From Brevibacillus choshinensis (GTDB lineage: Bacteria; Bacillota; Bacilli; Brevibacillales; Brevibacillaceae), in NCBI RefSeq assembly GCF_001420695.1, contig NZ_LJJB01000010.1, positions 1,132,631 to 1,196,630 on the forward strand: 64,000 nucleotides of DNA, in the 5' to 3' direction. This document shows positions 8,329 to 15,758 of the stretch, in pieces. A program made the translations under genes and the position numbers. How positions within the stretch are numbered: position 1 is the stretch's first letter; each line of letters starts with the position of its first letter. The notes beneath the pieces were generated by a model. The model searched no databases. It was not told where the DNA came from and saw only the letters and a list, made by a program, of their open reading frames with translations.

Positions 8329-9819
8329 TTACTCACCTCCGCTTGCGTAATACATAATCAATTCTTGGGTAGCCTGCTCACGACTCAATTCCTTCACGAT
8401 CCTGCCCTCAAACATGACGAGAATCCGATCTGAGATCCCGATGACCTCCTGAAACTCGCAGGAGAAGTAGAGGACGCCTTTCTTTTGTTCGGCTAGCTTC
8501 CCGATCAACCGATAAATATCGCTCTTCGCCCCGATATCGACTCCTTTGGTCGGTTCGTCGAACATAAAGACACTCGCATCTGTTTCCAACCATTTTCCGA
8601 TGGCTACTTTTTGCTGGTTCCCCCCGCTGAGGAAGCCAACCAACTGGCTAATATCCGCCGTCTTGACACCCAGACGCTGGACCAGCTCCTTTGCCTGTGC
8701 CGTTTCCATTCCACTGCGGATAAAACCGAGTGGAGACCATTTGGCAATAGTCGCGACAGACAGGTTGTTTTTGACGGACTCTTCGACGAAAATGCCTTCT
8801 TTGCGTCGTTCTTCCGGTACGAGGACGATTCCCGCGTCGACGGCGTCTTTCGGGGTGCGAATCCGTACGGCTGATCCTTTTATCTTGATCTCCCCAGCTT
8901 CTGCCGCATCTGCTCCGAACAGCAAGCGTGCCAGCTCGGTTTTCCCTGCGCCGACCAAGCCTACGACTCCGACGATCTCCCCTTCGCGTACCGTCAGATC
9001 GGCGTTGCGTACTTTTCCACCTTTTGCTCCTGTCACCTCGAGGAGTGGCTCACCGATCTGGACGATTGCTTTCGGGAATTCCTCGGCAAAGCTTTTTCCG
9101 AGCATGTGACCGATGACTTCATCCATGTTGGTCTGTTCCGTCTCCGTCGTAATCACGTGCTGCCCGTCACGCATGATGGTGATTCGATCACAGATCTCAA
9201 AGATTTCCGGCAGGCGGTGGGAAATATAAATGATTCCGACTCCCGCTTTTTTCAGCTGGTCGATGATCTGAAACAGCCGCTCGCTTTCCTTGGTGCTCAA
9301 CGGCGCAGTCGGCTCGTCAAAAATAACGAATTTGGCTTTCTGCACGGTCGCTCGCGCAATCAAAATCAGCTGTTTTTCCGACAGTGAGCATTCTTCGACG
9401 GTCATTTTCACAGGAATGGTGAACCCGAACCCGCGCAACAGCTCCTCCGATTCGGAGTAAAGACGCTGCCAACTGATCAGTCCTGAGCCATTTGCCTGGA
9501 CGAGCTGATCCAGCAAAATATTTTCCGCCACGCTCAGATAGGGGATCAGCGCCGTATCGACTTCCTGATACACACATTGAATTCCCAATGCCTTGGCATC
9601 CTGTGGGGATTGGACCCGGACTGGCTGTCCATCGATTGAAATGGTACCGCCGTCCAACTGATACGCGCCCGTTAGAATTTTCATCAGGGTGCTTTTCCCC
9701 GCCCCATTCGCTCCGAGCAAGGCATGAACCTCGCCTGCCTTCACTTCGAAATCAACGGTTCGAAGCGCAGGCACACCGGAAAACTGCTTCTCGATTCCTT
9801 GCATTTGTAAGGTAGACAC
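8329..9819 (-). CDS. Sugar-type ABC importer ATPase with two ATP-binding domains (RbsA type)
   Basis: A 496-residue ATPase with two fused nucleotide-binding domains. The first has Walker A GANGAGKS near residue 39 and Walker B FVIFDEPTAPLS; the second has a variant Walker A GLVGAGKT near residue 291, signature LSGGNQQKVAIGKWL and FMFDEPTKGVD. The first signature is degenerate (SLSEKQLI), as is common in RbsA/MglA proteins. GTG at 9819 is preferred since GGGGGTG lies just before it; a GTG at 9828 is also possible. The stop overlaps the ribosome site of the permease gene, implying translational coupling. It powers uptake by the binding protein encoded upstream. Confidence 0.9.
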   Translation of the reverse strand: MSTLQMQGIEKQFSGVPALRTVDFEVKAGEVHALLGANGAGKSTLMKILTGAYQLDGGTISIDGQPVRVQSPQDAKALGIQCVYQEVDTALIPYLSVAENILLDQLVQANGSGLISWQRLYSESEELLRGFGFTIPVKMTVEECSLSEKQLILIARATVQKAKFVIFDEPTAPLSTKESERLFQIIDQLKKAGVGIIYISHRLPEIFEICDRITIMRDGQHVITTETEQTNMDEVIGHMLGKSFAEEFPKAIVQIGEPLLEVTGAKGGKVRNADLTVREGEIVGVVGLVGAGKTELARLLFGADAAEAGEIKIKGSAVRIRTPKDAVDAGIVLVPEERRKEGIFVEESVKNNLSVATIAKWSPLGFIRSGMETAQAKELVQRLGVKTADISQLVGFLSGGNQQKVAIGKWLETDASVFMFDEPTKGVDIGAKSDIYRLIGKLAEQKKGVLYFSCEFQEVIGISDRILVMFEGRIVKELSREQATQELIMYYASGGE

Positions 9820-9844
9820 TCTATACACCCCCTAGATAAGGAAG

Positions 9845-9870
9845 ATTCCCGTTGAGCGTTCAACGGGAAT
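9845..9870 (-). promoter_or_regulatory. Intercistronic hairpin after the binding-protein gene
   Basis: An 11-bp perfect stem ATTCCCGTTGA/TCAACGGGAAT with a four-base loop lies between the binding-protein stop and the ATPase start. There is no T run on the minus strand, so it looks like an mRNA-stabilising or partial-stop element. It would favour production of the binding protein over the transporter subunits. Confidence 0.6.
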
Positions 9871-9891
9871 AGCCAACCATTCTATCCGATC

Positions 9892-10911
9892 TTACTTGCC
9901 CCACTCTTGTACATATTGGGAAAGATCAGCCATCGTTACTTTTTTGTCCTTTGGCAAATCTTCTTGTTTCACGAGAACAGGGTTCAGGTTCACGTTGTCT
10001 GGTACTTCTTCCCCTTTGATCTTCTTGAACACAGTCTCAGCCTGGATACGACCGATGTTGGATGGGTCTACCGCAGCTGTTGCCGTCCAAGGAGAATTTG
10101 CTTCTTGGATCATTTGCAGGTCTTCATCGCTCAAGTCGATAGAGTAGACTTTGATTTCTGTACGTCCAGCTTGTTGAATGGCACGTGTCGCACCCTTACC
10201 GAACTCATCCCATGCTGCCCATACGGCCGTAATGTCGCCTTTGTTCGGATACTTCTTCAGGATCGCTTCCATTTGGGATTGTGTATCCAGGGCGGTATTG
10301 TTGGTAGCCGAACCGAAAGCCGCGACTTCTTTGATATCAGGGTACTTTTTCAGGAAAGCATCATACGTGATTTGGCGTTTTTCCATGGGAGCAAAGCCCG
10401 CTACCCAGATTTTCACGATGTTTCCTTTGTTACCGTTGTCCGCAGCCAGCTTCTCCAGGCTCAGCTCAGCCAGCTTTTGGTCATCCTGTGCTACAGTCGG
10501 TACACCTGCAATTTTGATATCCGTATCAAACAGCACGACAGGAATCTTTTTGTCTACTGCTTTTTGTGCACCTTGTTGCAAAGCTTCTGCTGTACCGTGG
10601 TCAATCAGAATGCCATCGAAATGCTGGTTCACTGCTGCATCCAGGTTGGAAGCCATCTTCGCCAGATCGGTATCCGCGTTGAATACGGTCAGCTCGCCGC
10701 CGTTCTTCTCCACTTCTTTCTTGACCCCGTTAATGTACTGTGCCGAAAAAGTCCCAACATTTTGACGCATAATCAACGCAATTTTCTTTGTTTTCTCACC
10801 CGACGCGCCGTTCGGAGTAGCTGTTCCGGCTCCACCGCCGTTGCCGCAAGCAGTCAAAGCGAGAGAAGCTGTCAGTGCTAATGTTACGAGCAGACCAAAT
10901 TTCTTTTTCAT
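9892..10911 (-). CDS. Lipoprotein substrate-binding protein of ribose-type ABC importer
   Basis: A 339-residue lipoprotein. The signal peptide ends in LTASLALTACGNGGG, with Cys as the lipid anchor. The mature part is a type I periplasmic-binding fold (RbsB-like): KKIALIMRQNVGTFSAQYINGVKKEVEKNG, DGILIDHGTAEAL, and VPVVLFDTDIKIAGVPTVAQDD near the hinge. ATG at 10911 follows GGGGGATCATCC; longer in-frame extensions run back into the riboswitch terminator and are not used. It is the first gene of the operon, placed directly after an S-box riboswitch and its terminator. The substrate is not evident from motifs; a methylthioribose-like or other sulfur-linked sugar is a reasonable inference from the control element. 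Confidence 0.9.
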   Translation of the reverse strand: MKKKFGLLVTLALTASLALTACGNGGGAGTATPNGASGEKTKKIALIMRQNVGTFSAQYINGVKKEVEKNGGELTVFNADTDLAKMASNLDAAVNQHFDGILIDHGTAEALQQGAQKAVDKKIPVVLFDTDIKIAGVPTVAQDDQKLAELSLEKLAADNGNKGNIVKIWVAGFAPMEKRQITYDAFLKKYPDIKEVAAFGSATNNTALDTQSQMEAILKKYPNKGDITAVWAAWDEFGKGATRAIQQAGRTEIKVYSIDLSDEDLQMIQEANSPWTATAAVDPSNIGRIQAETVFKKIKGEEVPDNVNLNPVLVKQEDLPKDKKVTMADLSQYVQEWGK

Positions 10912-10969
10912 GGATGATCCCCCTTTGTAATTGACTCGTCGTAGAAAAGGTCGTGTTTTTTGCCAATCA

Positions 10970-10999
10970 GAAAAGCCTCTTTCCATCAGAAAGAGGCTA
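10970..10999 (-). terminator. Riboswitch-controlled terminator
   Basis: The perfect stem AGCCTCTTTC/GAAAGAGGCT with a short loop and following TTTTC lies between the SAM aptamer and the binding-protein gene. It is the expression platform that stops transcription when SAM is bound. Confidence 0.8.
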
Positions 11000-11017
11000 A
11001 AATCAGTGCGATTTCCC

Positions 11018-11141
11018 GCCTCTTATCTGTCAGGTACCTCTACCTGTTGGAGTTAGCACCTTGGCGCGCAAGAAACATCTCACGTGCTAGGTTGCCGGGC
11101 TTCATAGGGCCATTCCCTCAGCCTTCTCTGGATAAGAGTAG
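11018..11141 (-). promoter_or_regulatory. SAM-I (S-box) riboswitch
   Basis: On the minus strand the P1 strand CTCTTATC (11131-11138) pairs with GATAAGAG (11020-11027). Between them are the S-box hallmarks GAGGGAATGGCCC and TATGAAGCCCGGCAACC, a variable P3 arm with GTGCTAACTCC, and the closing block CAGGTAGAGGTACCTGACAG. Sequence and order match the family closely. A sigma-A promoter precedes it and a terminator hairpin follows. High SAM should shut off the downstream ribose-type ABC importer. Confidence 0.95.
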
Positions 11142-11177
11142 TTATTATTTTCGAAACGTTTGATTTATTATATACAG

Positions 11178-11206
11178 ACTATAATCAATGCATTCGCACC
11201 TGTCAA
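11178..11206 (-). promoter_or_regulatory. Sigma-A promoter of the S-box operon
   Basis: Minus strand TTGACA (11201-11206), 17-base spacer, TATAGT (11178-11183). Transcription would begin about 30 bases before the riboswitch aptamer. Confidence 0.8.
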
Positions 11207-11328
11207 CTAGGTCTTTTTTTATTTAGCGTTCATCTGACAAAATCCCCCCACATTCTGGGAGGGATTAGGCTATCATGTGTCGAAATATCGGGAAATGATA
11301 GTGAGTCAGTCTGCGGTGGAGATGCCCG

Positions 11329-12579
11329 ATGAGCCTAATAAAAGAAGTCATCCTTCAAATGTTCTTTGTCCTGATTCCCTTTGTTTTGTTCAATATTTAC
11401 TACCGAGACAAGATGAGAAATTACAGCAGGAGTTTCATCCTCTTCACCAGTTCAATCAGCTTGTTCCTCGCGATGACTTTTGCCTCCAGCGTCGTAGACG
11501 GAGTCATTTTTGACATTCGGTATGTGATTATGTTCTTTGGACTTGTTTACGGTGGTATCCAGACAGGTCTTCTTTTGCTTGGCGAGTTTGTCATTTACCG
11601 GTTATATTTGGGGGGCGAAGGGTCCGTCGTCGCCTTGGTCATTTCCGTTTTTTCCTTTACGGTGTCTCTGCTAATGTACCGATCGTATAAAACAACTCAC
11701 CGGAAAACGTTATTCACGATTATGGCGGGCATGTTGTTCTCCATCATCGCTCTATCCCTTACCTATTTGTATTTTCCCCACTACTTTGTCGAACATCTGA
11801 CGTACCACTTTATCGTTATTCCGCTGCAGAATTCTCTCGGCATCTGGATACTGATGTACCTGTTCAGCAAATCAGTATCAGACAAGGAAATTTTCATCAA
11901 GCACGCACAAAACGAAAAAATCGAAACGATGAGTCACGTCGCCGCATCACTCGCTCATGAGGTGCGCAACCCGCTCACTGCCGTAAAAGGCTTCTTGCGC
12001 TTGATGCAGGAAAACCCGACGGACTTAACCAAGAATACCCAGTACATGACGATCTGTATGGACGAAATCCAGCGAACGGAAATGATTCTCTCCGAATATC
12101 TGGCCATTTCCAAGCCTCTGACGAATCGTTATGAGCAGGTAAACGTCGCGGACATGTTAAAGGTCATGCGAGCAGTCATGTCACCTTTCGCTATCTTGCA
12201 CAATGTGGAGCTGGAAGTCCGGACACCCGAAACTTCCGTCACGATCATGGCCAACCCGGACGAAATCAAGCAAGTGCTCGTCAACTTCATCAAAAATGCG
12301 ATTGAGGCCTGTGCCAATGTGCGAAAAGGAAGGGTGTTTCTCTCGCTGATGGTCGAGGAAGGCAAAGCGATCCTGGTCATCAAAGACAACGGGGTGGGGA
12401 TGGACGAAGGACAAATGAAGCGTTTGGGGTCGATCTACTTTTCCACAAAATCTAGCGGAACGGGCCTGGGCCTTACGTATTCCTATCACGTCATCCACAC
12501 GTTCGGCGGCACCGTCACTGTGAACAGCAAGCCAAATGTAGGTACGAAATTCTCCATCATCTTTCCCTATCAAGAGTAA
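11329..12579 (+). CDS. Membrane sensor histidine kinase, KinB-like (sporulation type)
   Basis: A 416-residue kinase. The first 190 residues form six or so hydrophobic helices without a large extracellular loop, like the 5TM-LYT sensor of KinB. The cytoplasmic part has the H-box HVAASLAHEVRNPLTAVKGFLRL near residue 210, the N-box QVLVNFIKNAIEAC near 320, and the G-boxes VIKDNGVGM and SSGTGLGL. The HEVRNPLTxxKGF form is typical of kinases that feed the Spo0F/Spo0A phosphorelay. No response regulator gene is adjacent, which fits an orphan phosphorelay kinase. ATG at 11329 follows GGTGGAGATGCCCG. A terminator follows the gene. Confidence 0.85.
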   Translation: MSLIKEVILQMFFVLIPFVLFNIYYRDKMRNYSRSFILFTSSISLFLAMTFASSVVDGVIFDIRYVIMFFGLVYGGIQTGLLLLGEFVIYRLYLGGEGSVVALVISVFSFTVSLLMYRSYKTTHRKTLFTIMAGMLFSIIALSLTYLYFPHYFVEHLTYHFIVIPLQNSLGIWILMYLFSKSVSDKEIFIKHAQNEKIETMSHVAASLAHEVRNPLTAVKGFLRLMQENPTDLTKNTQYMTICMDEIQRTEMILSEYLAISKPLTNRYEQVNVADMLKVMRAVMSPFAILHNVELEVRTPETSVTIMANPDEIKQVLVNFIKNAIEACANVRKGRVFLSLMVEEGKAILVIKDNGVGMDEGQMKRLGSIYFSTKSSGTGLGLTYSYHVIHTFGGTVTVNSKPNVGTKFSIIFPYQE

Positions 12580-12581
12580 AT

Positions 12582-12615
12582 CCCCATACCCTGTAGCGGA
12601 TATGGGGATATTTTT
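12582..12615 (+). terminator. Terminator of the kinase gene
   Basis: The stem CCCCATACC/GGATATGGGG is followed by ATATTTTTA. It lies between the converging kinase (plus) and FMN-reductase (minus) genes. Confidence 0.8.
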
Positions 12616-12623
12616 ATCTTTTT

Positions 12624-13184
12624 TTACGCCTGTACGTTGCGTTCTACTTTTTGCACAAAGTTATCTACCAGTTGCTGAAGCAGCTTTCTGCCCATTTCAT
12701 CGGAAAACTGACCAGCCTCGTCGAACTTCGTGTGAAGCTGAGGAACCAAAACCTCTGGGCGACCTACCGCGTCTAGGTTGAGAGCAAACATTTGCTCACG
12801 CAGATGCAGTTGTCCGCGGGAAGTACCAAAACCGCCCGGTGTTCCTCCCATGATGGCTGCAGGTTTCGATGCGAGTGGTGTGCCTACAGCTTGACGGGAC
12901 AGCCAATCCAGGGCATTTTTCAGAACACCTGGAATCGACCAGTTGTACTCTGGAGAGCTGATCAAAAACCCGTCCGCAGATTTACATAGCTCTACCAGCT
13001 GAAGCACCGATACAGGCAGTTCTGCTTCGAGATCTTGATTGTAGTGAGGTAGCTGTGAAATGTCTGCCAGCGTGAATGTGTAATGTTCAGGCAAGAAGCC
13101 TTTTGCATTCAAAAGCAGCATCGTATTCAGAGAGCCTTTACGCAAACTTCCAGAAATACCGACGATATGTGGTTTTCCTGTCAT
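12624..13184 (-). CDS. NADPH-dependent FMN reductase family protein
   Basis: A 186-residue flavodoxin-fold reductase. The N-terminus VGISGSLRKGSLNTMLL forms the phosphate-binding loop for FMN, and SPEYNWSIPGVLKNALDWLSR is the conserved flavin-contacting block near residue 78. GGTPGGFGTSRGQLHLR follows near 110. Members reduce FMN, quinones, chromate or azo dyes using NAD(P)H; the physiological substrate is not evident here. The gene stands alone, convergent with the kinase gene. The upstream gap to 13420 contains a perfect GC-rich palindrome (13307-13324, GCCGAAAACGTTTTCGGC) but no gene. Confidence 0.9.
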   Translation of the reverse strand: MTGKPHIVGISGSLRKGSLNTMLLLNAKGFLPEHYTFTLADISQLPHYNQDLEAELPVSVLQLVELCKSADGFLISSPEYNWSIPGVLKNALDWLSRQAVGTPLASKPAAIMGGTPGGFGTSRGQLHLREQMFALNLDAVGRPEVLVPQLHTKFDEAGQFSDEMGRKLLQQLVDNFVQKVERNVQA

Positions 13185-13306
13185 AATAAATATGCCTCCT
13201 AATAAATAAACTTATTCATATATTTTGTTTCGTAATCACACGGTTTATCATACAGGATTTGGTTCCTGATTGAAAGCATTTCCTTTTCTGAAAAAGAATA
13301 AAGGCT

Positions 13307-13324
13307 GCCGAAAACGTTTTCGGC
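13307..13324. promoter_or_regulatory. Perfect 18-bp palindrome
   Basis: GCCGAAAACGTTTTCGGC is self-complementary with no room for a loop larger than a few bases. No T run follows on the plus strand; on the minus strand TTTATTCTTTTTC follows. It could be a weak terminator reading left or a regulator site. Confidence 0.4.
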
Positions 13325-13420
13325 ACCCCTTTGACTACTCCTCTTCCCTCTTCTCATTTTGCTGTTGGATTCTTCTCAACAACTCCTAGCTCTCTTGGAG
13401 TAGCGATGGGAAGTTGTTGA

Positions 13421-13627
13421 CCCCCTGAAAGCCTGCTGGATCAGATCCGGGAGATCGACGAAAAAAAAGAGGTGGGTGTCTCCAATGTGACGGTCGATCT
13501 GCGCCGTACCCTTTCAAAAACAGAGCTGACCAATACGTACGCGCAGTATTGGGACAACGGGAAGACGACTTTCCAAGCGGAGAGCAACGGGCTGTTCTTG
13601 CAATTCGAATACACGCCAAAAAAATAA
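13421..13627 (+). pseudogene. C-terminal fragment of an unknown protein
   Basis: The frame opens after a TGA at 13418 without a start codon and encodes SLLDQIREIDEKKEVGVSN and NVTVDLRRTLSKTELTN, ending FLQFEYTPKK. It reads like a well-formed protein end and is followed by a good terminator at 13637-13659. No start or upstream half is present, so it is a broken gene. The product family is not recognised. Confidence 0.55.
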
Positions 13628-13636
13628 TAATCTTGT

Positions 13637-13659
13637 GGGCTGTTACGAACAGCCCCTTT
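13637..13659 (+). terminator. Terminator after the gene fragment
   Basis: The stem GGGCTGTT/AACAGCCC with a short loop is followed by CTTTCCCC. It closes the broken gene to its left. Confidence 0.65.
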
Positions 13660-13730
13660 CCCCGTCTTTATCCATGAAATGAAAAAGGCACTATCCATGC
13701 CACTTAAGCGCTAAGGAGAGGAATTTACAA

Positions 13731-14681
13731 ATGCTGAAAAAATATTTCTTGTCCCTTCTAGCCATCGGGCTCGTGACTTGCTCGTTTGCCCCTCTGTCTG
13801 GCCAGCCTACAGCGGCCCTCGCCGTGGAAAAGCAGAGCACCAGTCAAACTTCCCAGGCAGAGCAGCTCAAGCTGCTGGAGAGCGCCATTGTCCCAACTAC
13901 AGCGCAGGATACTGTCGAGCTGTGGGCAAAAGCTGTCCAAATGAGAAACGGCGCTCTGCAATATGCGCTGTTTACCCAAAATGCAAAGCAAGGGGCCAAA
14001 GCATCGATGGAAAGCTTTCACTGGGTCACGGGAGCGTCGAGCCCGTGGGTCGAACAGTACCGAATCGAACGACTGCAGGTAGATGGCGAGCAGCCTCTCG
14101 AACAAAAGTTCCAGGTGGAATTTGATTTGGTGACTTCTACGGGGACATATGGTACAGATCAAGCCGAGGTCACGGTCGTCCAGCAAGGCAGCCAATGGTA
14201 CATCCAAGGTCTTGGACCTGTCTCTGAAAAATCCGTCGGGATCTGGAATACACCTGAATCGATCAACGAAAAAAGCATCGAGGACAGCTTTACCTTGATG
14301 AAAACGTACGACAGCCCCATGGGGTATCGTATCCAACTGCCGGAAAAAGCTATGAGTCAACTGAAATTCGAATCTGCCGCATGCACTAATGAGGAAGGAA
14401 ACCCTCCGTGCCTGCACGTTTATTTCAAAGACACGACTGCCAAGAAGGACGTGATGCTTGCTACTGTGATCCTTCTTAGCAAAGAGCAGGAGAAGCTCCC
14501 TTATTATTTAGAGCATCCTTTTATCAATAAACTGGGAGAAAACAAGCTAGGCGCATACTATTCTCTCTTCCCGAGTGAACACCAATACGCTGGGGAGGAA
14601 GAATCTGAGCAAGGGAAGGCATGGAGTGCTTTACTAGAACTGCTGCAGACGAGGATGGCCCATTTCAATTTGATGCCTTGA
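13731..14681 (+). CDS. Secreted protein of unknown function
   Basis: A 316-residue protein with an N-terminal signal (MLKKYFLSLLAIGLVTCSFA, then a likely cleavage near ALA). The mature part has an NTF2-like stretch near residues 60-165, VELWAKAVQMRNGALQYALFT then FDLVTSTGTYGTDQAEVTVVQQGSQWYIQG, as in many exported Bacillota proteins. The C-terminal half has a Cys pair in ACTNEEGNPPCLHVYF that may form a disulfide. The gene follows AAGGAGAGGAA and ends at a terminator. It is unlinked to its neighbours. I cannot assign a function. Confidence 0.7.
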   Translation: MLKKYFLSLLAIGLVTCSFAPLSGQPTAALAVEKQSTSQTSQAEQLKLLESAIVPTTAQDTVELWAKAVQMRNGALQYALFTQNAKQGAKASMESFHWVTGASSPWVEQYRIERLQVDGEQPLEQKFQVEFDLVTSTGTYGTDQAEVTVVQQGSQWYIQGLGPVSEKSVGIWNTPESINEKSIEDSFTLMKTYDSPMGYRIQLPEKAMSQLKFESAACTNEEGNPPCLHVYFKDTTAKKDVMLATVILLSKEQEKLPYYLEHPFINKLGENKLGAYYSLFPSEHQYAGEEESEQGKAWSALLELLQTRMAHFNLMP

Positions 14682-14693
14682 TTGCTAGATAGG

Positions 14694-14735
14694 GAAAGCT
14701 CCGCGGTATGGTACCGGGAGCTTTCTTTCGTTTTA
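14694..14735 (+). terminator. Terminator of the secreted-protein gene
   Basis: The stem AAAGCTCC/GGGAGCTTT is followed by CTTTCGTTTT. Confidence 0.75.
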
Positions 14736-14880
14736 CTTCACTACTGTTTTGGCTACAAACCCTACAAGATTTTTCCCATTTGCATCTTTGGAAGATCCGT
14801 AATAGAATCCGTTGCTCTCCCCTACCACTTGGACGAGCGTATCTTTGATTGCGCTGCCCCTAACCTGATTAGTGCCACCG
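14733..14880 (-). pseudogene. Fragment of an SH3-like-domain secreted protein
   Basis: Minus strand reading ends at TAA (14733-14735) and encodes 47 residues: IKDTLVQVVGESNGFYYGSS and NLVGFVAKTVVK are the look of a bacterial SH3-type wall-binding domain. The upstream part of the gene is missing; the frame breaks at about 14880, exactly where Tn554-like sequence begins. The gene was probably cut by the insertion or a linked deletion. Confidence 0.6.
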
Positions 14881-14996
14881 TATATTGCGTTACCAACAGC
14901 TTGGACACGCTTGATCGACAGCTACAATCGTTTTCAGAAAATGCTAAAAAAATATTGTTTGATGCCCAAATAAATAAGGAGACCGGGATGTCTTAA
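14881..14996 (+). pseudogene. 3' end of a Tn554-like tnpB (tyrosine recombinase)
   Basis: The last 35 or so residues (SLDTLDRQLQSFSENAKKIL ... ETGMS) end in TAA and the next gene starts one base after that stop, behind AAGGAGACCGGG. In Tn554-type elements tnpA, tnpB and tnpC follow each other this tightly. Only the 3' end of tnpB is left, so the catalytic recombinase domain is lost. Confidence 0.5.
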
Positions 14997-15377
14997 ATGA
15001 AACACATACGATCAACTGATGCAATTGTAGCCCTGGCACACAAAAAAAGCATAGATACATCTGAATAGGTCGAACTTGCTCTTAAGCAATTAATAAAGAA
15101 AAAAGAGCGGATTAACTTCAATACCGTGTCCAACCAGTCAGGTGTGTCTAAATCTTATTTATATAATTCCCCTGATTTCCGCAATAGAATAGAAATGCTT
15201 CGTAGCCAGCAGCAACAGGTATCATTATCAAAGAATTTAAAACACATTATGCGGGACGAAAGTAAGGATGCATTGCTTGAAGTAATGCGAGAACGAATAA
15301 AAGAACTAGAACTCTTGAATAAGCAACTAAAAATAGAAAACGTGCGACTTCACGCTAAATTATTCGAACAGATGTAA
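14997..15377 (+). pseudogene. Tn554-like transposition protein TnpC, nonsense mutation
   Basis: The frame from ATG at 14997 encodes a 126-residue protein: MKHIRSTDAIVALAHKKSID at the start, an N-terminal helix-turn-helix region (FNTVSNQSGVSKSYLYNSP), and a coiled-coil C-terminus (MRERIKELELLNKQLKIENV). This layout is that of TnpC (DUF6262-like) from Tn554-family transposons. A TAG at 15066-15068 interrupts codon 24, so the protein is broken unless translation restarts downstream. A weak restart is possible at 15126. AT content is clearly higher than in the neighbouring genes, consistent with transferred DNA. Confidence 0.65.
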
Positions 15378-15758
15378 TTTTTAGCGCAAACGTAATTTGT
15401 GAAAAGGTCAATTCGCTACATCTATTCGGTCTAAAGAATTTATCATATATGTAGTTGGTTCTATACTAACTATTCAGCTATTTAAATATATGGATTAAGT
15501 TGGATATATGTTCTTTGAAAATAAAGTTTTAGACTGAACCCAATAAATGATACAGCGGCGACCTAAGACCTGAAAATAAAGTCTTAGACTGCCGCTGTTG
15601 TTATTGAACTAACGAACCCTTAGTTCAATGATGAGTGGCTCCTGCAAAAGTAGATAATGTTCCGCGAAAATAATGATTTAGCCTGATCCCGCGCAGGTTT
15701 TGAAGCCGATCTACCAGTAGGAAGGCGTTCTGTATGATTGATTAATAATAGGATGGTG
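15378..15758. other. Transposon right-flank remnant without genes
   Basis: This 381-base gap holds no coding region. It starts as AT-rich sequence after tnpC, then contains a direct repeat (tgaaaataaagt.ttagactg at about 15517-15539 and 15571-15592), a long hairpin at 15552-15598, and a short inverted repeat gaactaa/ttagttc near 15605-15622. These are probably remnants of mobile-element ends. Confidence 0.5.
15552..15598. repeat. Long imperfect hairpin near the transposon scar
   Basis: Outer arms ACAGCGGC/GCCGCTGT and inner arms CTAAGAC/GTCTTAG fold into one long stem. It could be a terminator (minus strand, for the ABC-F gene) or a mobile-element end. Confidence 0.5.

Noticed and set aside
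9907-10881. 324-codon plus-strand open frame
   Set aside because: It is antisense to the binding-protein gene of the S-box operon, which has a clear lipoprotein signal and family motifs.
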